A DNA stretch of 64,000 nucleotides from Saxidomus purpurata (GCA_022818135.1 JAFMSR010000039.1:62001-126000); one strand, 5' to 3'; positions 35,187 to 46,566 are shown, numbered from the stretch's first letter. Translations and numbers: made by a program. Notes: generated by a model from the sequence alone, not told the origin.

Positions 35187-36490
35187 CAATTACTAAAGAT
35201 ACTTTTGTCAGAGTCCGACACATATTGTTTGGCAAATCAAAGTCTTATCTAACGTATATAAGTTGTTTTCTCGGGCAAAGCTGAAACCAAACACCTTCAT
35301 TTACTATGTAGCTCTCAGCTGTAATTGATTACAAGAGGGCCAAGATGGTCCTATATCTTTCACCCGAATACTATTGCTCCAAAAGACAAAACGTAGGTCT
35401 AAAGTCATGATCAAAGCCAACCGCTGACAATTTTTCAAAATCTCTTCGTGAAACGGTACACACAGTCAAAACGTGGGTCTAAAATTAATGAACTTTTGAC
35501 CAGATGTTACTCAGTTTTTGTCTTAACTAAAGTTTATGAAGACAAACTTTCGTTCAAGATGACTGATGCCTGTGTGTCAAATGTGGCTTCTAGAATGTTC
35601 GTATGTTTTTGAATGATTTGAGCCGAAGTCCTACGTTCTGACTTCACAAAACCCAGTTTTAACTTCACATAGAGTCCAGTTCATCAAAACAAACATTCTG
35701 ACTAATTTGCAAGATGATTTGGTCCAAAATGTGAATTTTAGAATGTTGATTTTCTATGATTTCACCTTGTGTTCTATATGATGCTCCCATGTGACCCAAT
35801 TTCAAACTTGACCTAGCATTTATCAAGACATTTCCAGGATGATTGGGTGCAAGTTTAGCTTCTTGAGTGATCACAGGGTCTTTATTATTTTACCTGGTGA
35901 CCTATCTTTTGTTCACACGTATCACAGTTTCTATCTTGACCTATATTTCACCAAGACACACATTCTTACCAATTGTACGGATGATCGGGTACACAATGTG
36001 GCTTCTACAATGTTTAAAAGATGTTTCTATTATTTGACAAGGTGATCTAGAATTTGTCCCCGCGTGAACAGGTTTCAATCTTTGTCGAGAGGTCGTCAAG
36101 ACAAATATTCTGACCAATTTTCATGACGATTGTACTTTAAATGTGGCCTCTGGAGTGTTCAGACGGTAAGTGAGGACAGGTAGACAGTGAAAATAGACAG
36201 GCAGGCAGGCGAGGGTGAGCTAAAGAGAGAACATTCTCATAAGTCATCTTTTCTAGTTTCACTGATGTTGAAGCTAAATATTAACTCATCTTTAGTAATG
36301 AATTATCTTACACAAGTGAGATAAGTCTTTCATGCAAAAACTATACCTTTACTAGCTGATTCTTAAGAAACGAATGCTACAATTATCATTATTCTTTTAA
36401 TATCTTGCATTTCCCCCGTAAGGTTTCAAACATGAACGATATTTTCGCAACAAATTAATATCTAGCAAATGTCGACCATTATATTTGAAT

Positions 36491-37331
36491 ACATTCAAAA
36501 ATAGAATAAACAATACTTGTAAGCGCTTCTGACAGGTTTTTTTTCTTCAAAAGTACGGCGGCGATCAAGACGACCATCTTGGATTGTAAAGTTTCTCAAG
36601 TGGGAAGTTTTGGGATCTTTGTGTTTATGGTTACTTCTGACATAGAATTTTTAGAAAGTATAGGTTTCATCTGTATGAATTTTGTCCGGGATCATCCTAT
36701 TTTGAGAATCAACAGCCTTGACTATGTCTCGAAGTGCGCGTTACTATACAATAACAAATTTTTACACCTGAACACTGTTACTTTGCTGTAATGCTCGATA
36801 TTAAAATACATTAAATTATATGAATAGTATCACTGAATATGCATAATATAAATGCTTTTTGATTTACCGGTAATGATTTCCCAATGCCAATCTAATAAAG
36901 CGTTTTAGCGAGAAATTATTTTCACGAGTCTAGGAACGATTACTTCATGACAGAGGAAACTTGTTTCCGGTCCTTCAGTGCTATGTTTCTTGCAAGACAG
37001 TGAATAAAAGTGAAAGATGGTGCTACTTTATGTGTCTTTATAATGACAATCTGACGAATAATTGAAGCCCAAAGAATATATAAAATATTAATTTTAGAGA
37101 CAGTAAAACAAAAGTATCTAGATATAAAGCGCTTTCCTTTTCAATATTGTTTCATTGTTACGGTCAACAACAGCATGTTGTGCTTGAACAGTTAAAACAC
37201 TTCACCATTACTAATCTTTGATAAAGGTAATGTATTATAAATTATTTGGTATCTTTGTATTGTAAGACTGGTAGGATGTGCTTCCCGACCCTTACTACAC
37301 CTAGTTAGAGAAAAATAGAAAAAGCGTATAA
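36491..37331. other. Spacer between duplication copies
   Basis: Unique AT-rich intronic sequence. A 70-codon plus frame (36579-36791) has no splice signals on the right strand and lies opposite the host gene. Read as chance. Confidence 0.5.
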
Positions 37332-38670
37332 ATGGTCGTTAGTTACTGTTTATGTCAACTAGACATGTGTGTGAAAATATGTTGACTTTGCTTGATATTA
37401 TATAAAAGGTTTGCGTTATTCCATTAAAAAATAAAATAACTGCTTAAAGGCAAAGAGGTTTGTTTCCGTAACACGTTAGACGTCAAAAAGCAATCACAAT
37501 ATTATAGCTTGCTCACATAATTACTAACGAGATTTTTTCCCAAATCCGACACATATTGTTTGGCAAATCAAGATCTGACGTATATGTGTTGTTTTTCTCG
37601 CGAAAATCTTAACATGATTATCATCATTTACTGACAAGAGGGCCAAGATGGCCCTATATCGCTCAACTGAGAACTATCGCTCCAAAAGACATGAAATAGG
37701 TCAAAAAGTATTGACACTTAGCTCATCAAGACAAACACTCTGACTTATTTTCAAGATGACTGATGCATAGGTGTCAAATATATATGTTTTCTAGAATGTT
37801 TGTCCGTTTTTAATATGACTTGACCTGAAATCTTAGTGCTTGACCCCACGATACCAAGTTTCAAACTAGGCCTAGAGTTCATCAAAACAAACATTCTGAC
37901 TAACTTCAAAGATGATCTCTTATAAAATATGAATTCTAAAATGTTGATGTTCATGTGACCTAATTTCAAACTTGACCTAGCAATTATCAAGACATTCATT
38001 CTTACCAATGTCCATGTTAACTTGGCGGAAATGTGGCTTCTGGAGTGATCACAAGGCTTTTCTATTATTTTACCTGGTATTCTATGTTTTGATCCCCGTA
38101 GCACAGTTTCAATATTGATCAACATTTTATCAAGAAATATTTTCTGACCAATTTTAAGAATGATTGGGTACAATGTGGTTTCTAAATTGTTCACAATATT
38201 TTTCTATTATTTGACATGGGGATCTAAGTTTTATTCTCGCGTGACCCGGTTTTAGTCTTGGACGAGATATCATCAAGATTATTCTAACCAATTTTCATGA
38301 TATTTGGACTTAAAAGGTGGCCTCTAGAGTATTCACAAGGTAGGTGTGGACAGACATAGAGACAGATCGGATGATCATCGGTGAGCTAAAAAGAGAAACT
38401 TTTCATCACTCATCTACTCTAGTTTCACTTATGTTTGAGCTATATAATAACTTAATAAATTATCTTACACAAGCAAGATAAATCTTTCATTCAAAAACTA
38501 CACCGTTCGAAATAGTTGTGCTTGCTGATTCTTTAGCAACGAGTGCTACAATGATCATTTAATTCTGTCTTTTATTATCTTGCATTTTCTTCATGACATA
38601 TCAAACATGAAGCGATAATATCGCATCAAATCTATATAAATATGTGGCAGCTGGAGACCATTATACGTTT
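37332..38670 (+). repeat. Segmental duplication, copy 2 (empty transposon site)
   Basis: The order of blocks is the same as in 34448-36490. At 37363-37367 it has one ACATG where copy 1 has the 549-bp transposon. The GAGGGCCAAGATGG element is at 37636-38395. Identity by eye is roughly 70-80 percent with many small indels, so the duplication is not recent. The 147-codon minus frame at 37751-38194 is repeat sequence. Confidence 0.8.
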
Positions 38671-38974
38671 CCCTAGGTTCCTTTCTAAGGCAAAACACTC
38701 ACACACTTTTGACAGTTTCAATAAGATTATTAAACAATGATAGACACTCAACGCAAAATGAGTGGTAACACCAAATATACTATAAGACTCTTAAGATATC
38801 TCATAATGTTTGAAATATTTAAAAAGAAAATCGTTTTATCTTTAACTGAAACAGTAAACTCGGTGAATCGCTATCAACCTTATAGAAAATGTGTAAATGT
38901 TATTATTCCAGACAAATAATTTTTAAATGAAATAATGCAAAACCCAAAGGAGAAATGTAGTTTTATATAATCAC

Positions 38975-39071
38975 CTGCATCCCAGTTCTTTAACAACGTG
39001 TGTTTAAGTGTTAAGTAACCTTCTGATACAGTGGCGGCGTATGTTTCTCGGCATTGTCCAACTTCCAACGT
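38975..39071 (-). CDS. Host gene exon B (mucolipin-like channel)
   Basis: A 97-base exon lies between acceptor CCTTTCTAG and donor GTGATT on the minus strand. It encodes TLEVGQCRETYAATVSEGYL followed by TLKHTLLKNWDA and one extra base. The xLKHxxLK segment after TM1 is equivalent to the AFKHLFLKGY segment of vertebrate mucolipins. Phase 0 in, phase 1 out. It joins exon A upstream without a phase clash. Confidence 0.75.
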
Positions 39072-39599
39072 CTAGAAAGGTTGATACAGTATTTTATATC
39101 AGGATTTAAAACGTATGATCGTCACAGCATTTATATTTCCAATGAATATTTTTCACCGGCAAAATTGACCGATATTTTTTATAGACCTTCTATAAAAGAT
39201 TTTAAAATCTAAAAGATCACGCTTAAAACATAGGGCTGTATTTTTTCCATGATATCACAAAATACAAGAAACGTTTTCTGACAACTCATTTTCGTGAACG
39301 AACGACATGAATATGAAAATAGATTTTTTAGTAAAAATAACATAGTTCTATCATTTTATCAGTTAATCAATTATCATAATTATCAGCGCAAATTCAAACT
39401 CGTGTATAAATATCAGCAGAAATTATTAGGATATTTAAAGAATATAAGTATTTTTCAAAAGAAATGATTAAAACATTCAATGTTTTTTTATAAAATGACA
39501 CAGACTATTGCGTCTATATCGTCTGTTTGTTTATTTATTTTACTCAATTGATATATGAATACGGATACGAATTTTAATTCAAATTTTAATTCATTTTAG
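39072..39599. other. Intron between exons A and B
   Basis: AT-rich intronic sequence up to the R copy 5 insertion. Nothing else is seen. Confidence 0.6.
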
Positions 39600-40679
39600 T
39601 ATTGTAAATTTCCCCCATTTGGATGGGGATGTACCTCATGCTACATCTTATGGGGTATACATTTCTCAGTTAATTCGGTTTGCCAGAGCGTGTAGTTATG
39701 TTGAGGATTTCAATGAACGTAATCAATATATTACAAATAAACTTCTTCAACAGGGCTACCGTTATTACAAATTGCGTATGTATTTTGCTAAATTTTACTA
39801 TCGTAATCCTGATTTGGTTTTGAAATTCAATAGTAATCTAAAGACTCTTCTGCGAGAAGGTATTTCAAAACCCGATTTTTATGGGGATGTGGTTTACAAA
39901 CTTCGTAAGATTTTGGGTCATGGCAATTTTCCAACTGTATTTGCTAAAATTATAAAACGTTTTGTTAAAAGAGGTTACGACCCAACTGTTTTGAGACACA
40001 CCGCATGTTTGGTGTTCAACCCGTTTACAGTTGGACGCTATGCTTCCCTCTTTGATTGTGTCTGACGGAAGAGGGGGAGGACTCTGTGATGGGAAGTTTT
40101 TAAATCCCACTGGGACGAAACTGTTTTGATTTCTGTCCTCTGGCCTGTTTCGTCAGGCCCTTAAGGGTGTTTCTCTTGGTGCTCTGCCTTCTGCAAAGGC
40201 ATTGAGTACATACGTTTTTTGGTTCTCAAGGTTTGCTTTTTATATATTTATACACGAGCATTTTTGTGTTTTACATACCATGCCTTTTGTTTCCATTGCG
40301 TGTGTAAGAGATTCACCTAGCAGGGATTACTTTTATTTACACTGTCCTGTGACTTTGGAACATGGTGGGGGTAAGAGTGAGGTTGGGTGCGCACCATAAA
40401 CCGGTTTAAGCTCCCCAGTGGTGTTTTTGCCACTGACCGTTCCAAGGCGGTGCCCCACTGTGTTCCTTTAATTGTTCGTTTTGTCCTCGTGTGTTTGCTT
40501 TGTATGCTAGTGTGTGTTGGTAGTGTATATGTGTGTGTGTACATGATTGTGTGTGTGTGTGCGTATGTGTGTGTGTGTGTTGGTGGTGGTGTGCACTTCT
40601 GGGTGCTGTGGGGTTCGTTTTGGGGAGGCTGCGTTTTTGGTACGTGGCATTCCCTGTTTGATATTATTTTTGTTTTTTT
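39600..40679 (+). mobile_element. Element R copy 5, longest sense copy
   Basis: A 1.08-kb 5'-truncated retroelement lies in the host-gene intron, antisense to the gene. It holds the end of an RT-like reading frame (39601-40065) and a 3' region with GTTTCGTCAGGCC, GCACCATAAACCGG and CACTGACCGTTCC. A TG tract (about 40518-40580), GTGCACTTCTGGGTGCTGTG and the terminal CCTGTTTGATATTATTTTTG with T7 follow. Copies R6 and R9 share the 3' 0.75-0.95 kb. Confidence 0.9.
39601..40065 (+). pseudogene. Element R reverse-transcriptase-like C-terminus
   Basis: An open frame of about 155 codons enters from the truncation point (IVNFPHLDGDVPHATSYGVY) and ends at a stop after FNPFTVGRYASLFDC. It is basic and aromatic-rich, with a YRYYKLRMYFAKFYYR patch. 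I recognise this as the C-terminal block of an RT-bearing ORF widespread in molluscs, cnidarians and lancelets (DGDVPRxTSYGVYISQLIRF signature). No catalytic box is included. R6 and R9 carry 3' parts of the same frame. The superfamily of element R is not resolved. Confidence 0.7.
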
Positions 40680-40861
40680 GCACTACTTTTGTAGATATGC
40701 TATTGTTAGTACTGTATTTTAGCTCCAACCAGTTAACACATTTGGTCTGCCGTTGATTGTGAAAAGTAAAAATACTTATAAGCCAACGTTACTTTGCATC
40801 CTTAACAAAACAATAAAAAGACGTTGTTACATAACTTCTCGACAGAAATGTTAGTACTTAC
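40680..40861. other. Intron remainder next to exon A
   Basis: Short AT-rich stretch leading to the exon A donor. Nothing further. Confidence 0.5.
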
Positions 40862-41001
40862 CAGTTTGGTGAGGAATCCGAGTTTAACTGCGTAAAGAAT
40901 GAATCCAACGATATGGAACAAGCTTATTCTGATAGCACCGTCTTTCCATTTAAGTGGTAAAAAATAGCAAAGTCCCAAGAAGAATAACAACAATTTAGTA
41001 C
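40862..41001 (-). CDS. Host gene exon A (mucolipin-like channel, TM1 region)
   Basis: A 140-base exon lies between acceptor TTTCAG and a consensus donor GTAAGT on the minus strand. It encodes TKLLLFFLGLCYFLPLKWKD followed by GAIRISLFHIVGFILYAVKL and GFLTKL. There are two hydrophobic stretches separated by KWKDG, the second a likely first membrane helix. Two bases at its start complete a codon begun in an upstream exon not found here. It ends in phase 0, exactly the phase exon B needs. Family identity rests on exons B and C. Confidence 0.75.
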
Positions 41002-42307
41002 CTGAAATTGAAAATATAAGACAAAAAGAGTGTTTGGTGAACGTTATTTGTACGACAATTAATGAAATAAAACTATTGTGCTATTTTCTATCGCCGTAAT
41101 TTTGTCTCGTAAATTCAATTGCAGTATTTGAAATATAAGTAAATATCACAAGAATAACACATAAATAAATGTATAGTTGTTGAACTGATGTCTGTGGTTT
41201 TCGAAATGTAAAATATCAAACTGCGTCTCCTTTATGTAGCAAATCACCGAACAGTTTTAGCTTTTAGCTCTTTAAAGCTTATTCTTGGAATTCGAAGGAA
41301 GCATACACCACAACATCTTAAATTTATTGACGATTGATATATTGTTTCTGTCATGAACACGCGATTCAGATCGTTGGATTTCCCACAAAATACAGTTAAT
41401 ACCCGAGACGACGGACATTTCCATCGGAACCGAATGTCTCAAGATATAAACGTTTCTTGCATAACGTACTGCACTTAAAAGTAGACTTCTAAATGTAAAT
41501 TTATCGAAATTATATATTATCATATAAAACAAACGATATTAAGATGTTGTGTTTGGGAAAGTGAAGTCACGTCACAAGTTATTCACGAGAGTCGTCTGGC
41601 ACGGGGTTGCCTGACCGATCTTTCCTTCATAGATAAAATCAACGGAACTGCCGATCCGACATACAAGGATACTGTATATGTATTACATTTGGCGGGGTTT
41701 TATTTTGGCTATATTGACGGTCACTAATGGTTGCGCTAAATCTAAGCACCGCCATTATAAATCACCGCACTTATAAGGCAACGTCAATATGAAAGCAAAG
41801 GAAAGCAACTGCTACACAGTTCCAAAGGGAGCTAATTGCGGTATAATATGCATGTAATAAAAACTTAATCGAAGTTTAGTAAACACATTATTATACTTAA
41901 TCGAGAGATATACGAGTATAAACAAATTTACTTTTATTACCAACAACTAAAGTGAAAATAACAGTTTAGTGTCAGTTTATCAAAGTAGGACACACAAAAA
42001 CATACAGTATTTACAAACATATGCGGAACATATGCGGAACATACCACTACTAGAAGTATGAAGCGTCAATTTCTTAGCGACAATATTAGTATATCATAAG
42101 CCAGCTTTCTTAAATGACTCTGTAATAATGTCTGACTTCTGTGAAAACTTATGCACAGCTTTCACTAAATGTTTTATTTTGGCAGAGGGACATTCATATC
42201 AAGGTTATTTTTTGGTGGCTAACGTGGTTTGCGCCAATCTAACACACCGCAATTTCAAAGCACTTCAAAATACACCATTATTTGGCACTGCAGATTTAAA
42301 GGTTTTT
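41002..42307. other. Non-coding, upstream intron of host gene
   Basis: No further exon of the host gene could be recognised. An 11-base tandem (CATATGCGGAA, twice) lies near 42018-42040. An 86-codon minus frame at 41272-41532 lacks a donor and known motifs. Confidence 0.45.
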
Positions 42308-42312
42308 CTTAA

Positions 42313-42343
<31 letters not shown>

Positions 42344-42362
42344 AATAGTAGTAGTAGTAGTA
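42308..42362 (+). repeat. (AAT)n-(AGT)n microsatellite
   Basis: A compound trinucleotide repeat of AAT units gives way to AGT units (about 42343-42360). The Asn/Ser-rich frame across it is an artefact. Confidence 0.85.
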
Positions 42363-42365
42363 AGG

Positions 42366-42490
42366 GTGGGCGGTATGGCACAAAATATGGGCACTATGGC
42401 ACAAAATACACAACTGTGGGGGGTGATATGGCATAAATACGGGTACTATGGCACAGTTAAAGCTAGCCTAGTACAGGCAGTATGGCTCCG
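42366..42490 (+). repeat. Imperfect ~28-bp tandem repeat, TATGGCACAAAATA core
   Basis: Four or five units share [GC][GT]ATGGCA[CT]A[AG], seen at about 42372, 42394, 42431, 42447 and 42480. The array lies just outside the left limit of the viral element. Confidence 0.55.
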
Positions 42491-42638
42491 TGTGTGGGTA
42501 GAATGGGTTAAACTATAAACCAATATAGGTCTTTTTATGGGAATTTTTCAATACAGACCTATGTGTAGTAAACAGGGGGGTTAGACTAGTATGTGTATTT
42601 GTTTGGAATGTATAATTTTTTAAACAATCACTGTGGTT

Positions 42639-42650
42639 ATTTCTTTCGAA
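42639..42650 (-). promoter_or_regulatory. Gene a downstream purine box (U7-type HDE)
   Basis: On the minus strand TTCGAAAGAAAT lies 11 bases after the distal stem-loop, at the place of the histone downstream element that pairs with U7 snRNA. The same box follows the gene b, c and d stem-loops at similar distances. Confidence 0.6.
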
Positions 42651-42661
42651 ATGTATTGGGT

Positions 42662-42677
42662 GGCCCTGAAAAGGGTC
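42662..42677 (-). terminator. Gene a histone-type 3' stem-loop, distal
   Basis: On the minus strand CAAC precedes GACCCTTTTCAGGGCC, followed by ACCC. The stem is six pairs with one mismatch (A-C at pair 2) around a four-base loop TTTC. The ACCC flank is characteristic of histone mRNA 3' ends. Confidence 0.7.
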
Positions 42678-42684
42678 GTTGGTT

Positions 42685-42700
42685 GGTCCTGAAAAAGACC
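42685..42700 (-). terminator. Gene a histone-type 3' stem-loop, proximal
   Basis: On the minus strand CAAC precedes GGTCTTTTTCAGGACC, followed by AACC. The stem has five Watson-Crick pairs and one G-T pair, with loop TTTC. It is 58 bases after the gene a stop. Gene a, like gene c, has two stem-loops in series. Confidence 0.75.
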
Positions 42701-42758
42701 GTTGTGTAAGAATTGTTTACTCATGCTGTTGTTGTGGTGTTGTAACAGCTGTCGTCAC

Positions 42759-43150
42759 CTAAGGCTGTGACCGTCTCGTCTGTGTTCGAGTAGGTCGTAC
42801 TGTGCTCTGGTTGGTACTCGTGATGGTTATCTTCCCCAATCGTTCATGCACTGTAGTTTCTCTTTTCTTTTCCCTGAAGAGTGCTACTCCTCTGTCGAGA
42901 AATTGTTGTTTTTCCTGCTCTTTCCTGTTTTCCTCTTCCAGTTTGTGTGCTGTGTCCAAAGCTTCTTTCATCATTTGTCTTCTCTCGGCCCATTGCTGTT
43001 GTTGTTCTTCAATGGCTCTGAATGTCTCCTATGTGATTCGTTCAGCTCAATAATATGTTGCAGCTTCATGGTGTTGACTTCCATGATATGATGTTCAGCA
43101 TGATAGAGCAACGCATCAATTTCTCTCAGGCTGGGTTAAATAGCATTCAT
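42759..43150 (-). pseudogene. Viral gene a: coiled-coil protein with basic tail
   Basis: On the minus strand an ATG at 43150 opens a frame with a stop at codon 5. It then reads through a Leu/His/Glu-rich helix region, shifts frame near 43030, and ends at 42759. The clean second part (42759-42974 and just upstream) is a Gln/Glu/Lys-rich predicted coiled coil ending in a Thr/Arg-rich basic tail (RPTRTQTRRSQP). The intact ancestor would be about 130 residues. A core-CCAAT promoter lies upstream (43201-43312), and two histone-type stem-loops lie 59-97 bases after the stop. The function is unknown. A virion core or DNA-binding role is only a guess from the charge. Confidence 0.6.
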
Positions 43151-43200
43151 TTTGACTGTACGCTGTGAACGGTCAGAATGTACTGAATGTCTAAAAACCG

Positions 43201-43312
43201 CCTGCATAAGAATCTATCGGATTGACCTACTTTACCTATGTACCATTGTAAAATATAAGCCAATGATGACAAAGGAGACAATGGAGCAAGGACCAATCAG
43301 CGTAGACCTTAT
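43201..43312 (-). promoter_or_regulatory. Gene a promoter core
   Basis: Read on the minus strand it has GATTGGTCC, then GTCTCCTTTGTCATCATTGG, then TAGGTCAATCCGA, in the same order and spacing as the gene c promoter. It therefore has two inverted CCAAT boxes (NF-Y type). The TATA equivalent is decayed (CTTATGCAGG). The ATG of gene a is about 50 bases downstream. Confidence 0.7.
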
Positions 43313-43446
43313 AAAAAGCATGTTCGGTAGGTCATATTTTGATAGAGAAAATGTTATAATAAATGTGACAATAAAAAGGATTTTTACTAGTTTGTGTATG
43401 TGTTTGGACAATATTTCATTTTTGATTTGTGACAAAGACTGAAGGT

Positions 43447-43459
43447 ATTTCTTTCTTAT
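43447..43459 (-). promoter_or_regulatory. Gene b downstream purine box (U7-type HDE)
   Basis: On the minus strand AAGAAAGAAATACC lies about 12 bases after the gene b stem-loop. It is followed by TTCAGTC, as after gene c (46622-46640). The position and core GAAAGA match a histone downstream element. Confidence 0.6.
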
Positions 43460-43469
43460 TTATTTGATT

Positions 43470-43485
43470 GGCACTGAAAATGGCC
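43470..43485 (-). terminator. Gene b histone-type 3' stem-loop
   Basis: On the minus strand ACAAC precedes GGCCATTTTCAGTGCC. Four of six pairs hold, with two mismatches, loop TTTC. It is 27 bases after the gene b stop. The decay matches the broken gene. Confidence 0.6.
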
Positions 43486-43512
43486 GTTGTGTTAGATTCC
43501 TTTACTAGTCAT

Positions 43513-43918
43513 TTACTTGTCGTTTACTTTTCTTTTGGTATTCAAGTGCATCATGCTGGTATTAAAGGCACGCAGTTCTTGCAAAATAGTTTGTAATATT
43601 TTGCGGTCTTCCCCATTGTCATTTACTTCTTTTTTGTAAAATGACCAGTGACGGGAATTGCATTGTTCTCCTCCTTTTTTTACAGTCCGTGAGATACGCG
43701 TGTACGATAGCGTTATGGAAGACGTACAATGTCCACTTCTCCAGATTATTGAAGGGTTCAAACAGTTTCGGTAAGTTGTATTCTTCCCGAAACGCGACAT
43801 GACACATTGCGGCTCTATACAGTTCAAAATCTATGAGGTGTTCCAAAGAGATCCATGGTTCTTCTACAAAATCACGAAACACTCGCTTGGCTAGAGCTGG
43901 AGGTAATACGCCTGCCAT
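43513..43918 (-). pseudogene. Viral gene b: unknown ~130-residue protein, one frameshift
   Basis: The frame starts at 43918 and runs about 80 clean codons, acidic and aromatic. A shift within a run of lysine codons (near 43675) changes frame, and the continuation (Lys/Glu-rich, then LQTILQELRAF) ends at 43513. The first 17 residues follow M-A-x-V-L-P-P-x-L-x3-V-F-x-D, the same as gene f at the far end of the element. Its promoter would lie at the site where R copy 6 inserted and is not visible. Function is unknown. Confidence 0.6.
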
Positions 43919-43944
43919 CGGTCTGTATTTAAAGAAAAGTTAAA

Positions 43945-44892
<948 letters not shown>

Positions 44893-44904
44893 TCCTAAGC
44901 TGCA

Positions 44905-45000
44905 ATCTGATTGGTCCATGCTGATTTGTCTCCTTTGTCGTGATTGGCTCTATTTTTGCTAGGTAAAAATGTAGGTCAATCCGACTCTAGTGCATAAAAG
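44905..45000 (+). promoter_or_regulatory. Gene c promoter
   Basis: In order it has inverted CCAAT (GATTGG, 44909-44914), GTCTCCTTTGTCGTGATTGG with a second inverted CCAAT (44941-44947), TAGGTCAATCCGA, and a TATA-type GCATAAAAG (44992-45000). The ATG at 45059 lies 59 bases after the TATA box. The architecture (paired CCAAT, TATA, short leader) resembles replication-dependent histone promoters. The gene e promoter repeats it. Confidence 0.75.
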
Positions 45001-45304
45001 CAGGTTCGCTGGTGAATTTTATTCATTCTTTGTTCATTGAGCAAAACAAACAGTTAAGATGGAGGCTATTGATCATGAATTGAGAAGGATCCAGAAAGTC
45101 CAGAGATGGTTGGATATGATGATCAAAGACTTAAATGTCTTGATAAATCAAGAGCTGGTATGGCGGCCATTAGGACTCAGTGTACAACAGCAGCAGCCAG
45201 AGCCACCATAGCCAGAGTGGAAGGCAGAGCCGGAAATAATGGTTCAAACACAACCACCACAACCACCAAAGAAATAGCACCAAAAATATGGTGGGCACCC
45301 ACGT

Positions 45305-46346
45305 GATTTTCTAACACAACATACAAGGAAGCTATTGGTTACATCCCTCATCCAGTGCCACTTTGATTATGCCTGTTCTTTTTGGCACCAAATTGACACA
45401 ATTGCTGAAAAATAGACTTCAAACGACCCAAAATAAATTAGTGAGATTCGTCTTGAATATGGATTCTATGTCTCATGTTGGTCCAGGCCAGTTTAGGTAT
45501 TTAAAGTGGTTACCAGTTGAAAAACGGGTAAACCAAATTATTTTGGGTCATGTTTTCAAAGTAAAGTCAGGCATAGCTCCAGATTACCTGGGAGAACATT
45601 TCAACCCTGTACACTTATTACATACTCATTGTACAAGGTTTAGGGTAACCTCTTGTCCCAATCCTGATGATCCATCCAGGTTAAATTTTAATGACAGTGG
45701 TTGTTTTTGTATTCCCAAGGTGAAGGGATTTGGTAAAAAGTCTTTTGCTTATCAGGGGTGTGTCCTTTGGAATAACTTGCCACAGTTGATACGTAATATT
45801 ACAGTTTTTAAGCATTTTAAGGAAGCCGTCAAACTTCATCGTTTGTCCTAGTTTTAACGTTATGTCTTATGATTCTTAACGATCTCTTTGTATTTTTGTT
45901 TTAGTGTCTTATCATTCATAACGATCTCCTTGCATTTTTAAGTTTAATGCTTGAATAGGTATATTTGGTATATTACTTTTTAATCTAGTCTGTGCTTTTA
46001 GTGTCATAATACTGATTGATGCTCATATAACTGAATTTTTGTTTGTTATACAGTACTTTGATCTCATCCATAAATTGATGTTGCAATAACCTAGGTCTGT
46101 GATATTATACAAATGTGATACCATTGATTTATTTGAAGAAAATAATCGTGCCTATCCGTGGTGTGCCAGCAATGTCAAGGACCACAATGTTTTTGTGTTA
46201 TCCTTGGTATTGATGTGCATAAATTATCATTGTTTATAGACTTGTGTATACATCTAATTATATGTATATTGTATGCATCATGTTTGTTTTAACCATGTTT
46301 GTACATCTGTGATATACTAAAATAAATCTATCTATCTATCTATCTA
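45305..46346 (+). mobile_element. LINE-E, CR1/L2-like 3' fragment inside gene c
   Basis: A 5'-truncated LINE begins with QHTRKLLVTSLIQCHFDYA (RT C-terminal region). It shifts frame near 45380, continues 45363-45851 and ends in a ~495-base 3' UTR terminated by (CTAT)5 at 46325-46346. The UTR contains a hairpin AAGGACCACAAT...TTGTGTTATCCTT (46178-46208) also found at 54598-54655. The simple-repeat tail fits CR1/L2/RTE-type priming. Confidence 0.85.
45363..45851 (+). pseudogene. LINE-E reverse transcriptase C-terminal domain
   Basis: The 162-codon frame contains RLQTTQNKLVRFVL, KWLPVEKRVNQIILGHVFKV and SGIAPDYL. These match the post-RT block LQ[RT]xQNxxARLV...LHWLPVxxRIxFKxxxLxxKxxxGxAPxYL typical of CR1/L2-group LINEs. 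A terminal VLWNNLPQLIR...FKxxxKxxL stretch also fits. The catalytic core is absent. Confidence 0.8.
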
Positions 46347-46566
46347 CCCAAGAAGAAGAGGATATGGCCGTTTGAAGAGTCAGACGAAGAGGAGGAAGTG
46401 ATAGTCATTTCCTTCGATGACGGTGAGGACTGGGAGGCGGAGGCTAATGAGCCGGACTTTACACAAATGACCGGAACCCCTGTTCGGAAGCAGGCTCAGA
46501 GGAAGCTGCGATACTGCCCTCCATGTGGAGGCATGCATGAATAAAAAAGCAGGCAGGAAAACCAAC

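Larger units (their letters stand above)
34448..36490 (+). repeat. Segmental duplication, copy 1
   Basis: This block is matched by 37332-38670. It begins at GTTACTGTTTATGTCAACTA and includes GTTGACTTTGCT, GGTTTGTTTTCGTAACAC and CACATATTGTTTGGCAAATC. Next comes a GAGGGCCAAGATGG element (35335-36240). It ends with ATTATCTTACACAAG, CTTTCATGCAAAAACTA and ATCTTGCATTTCC. Copy 1 is longer because of a 549-bp transposon (34486-35034). Both copies lie in the intron between exons B and C. Confidence 0.8.
45059..46544 (+). pseudogene. Viral gene c: acidic protein split by a LINE insertion
   Basis: The ATG at 45059 opens a frame with an amber stop at 45209-45211 and an ochre stop at 45275-45277. The N-terminal part is helical and then Gln/Pro-rich (QQQQPEPP). 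LINE-E interrupts at about 45305. The rest resumes at 46347 with a basic PKKKR patch (nuclear-localisation type), a long Glu/Asp run, and a C-terminal RYCPPCGGMHE with Cys-x2-Cys, ending at 46544. A histone-type stem-loop follows 22 bases later. Acidic stretch plus NLS suggests a nuclear regulatory protein, by inference only. Confidence 0.6.

Noticed and set aside
37751..38194. 147-codon minus-strand frame
   Set aside because: It lies within the GAGGGCCAAGATGG element of the segmental duplication. Copy 1 has no equivalent open frame.
43232..43435. 67-codon minus-strand hydrophobic frame upstream of gene a
   Set aside because: It spans the shared promoter core and the gene b 3' flank, so it is regulatory DNA read as protein.
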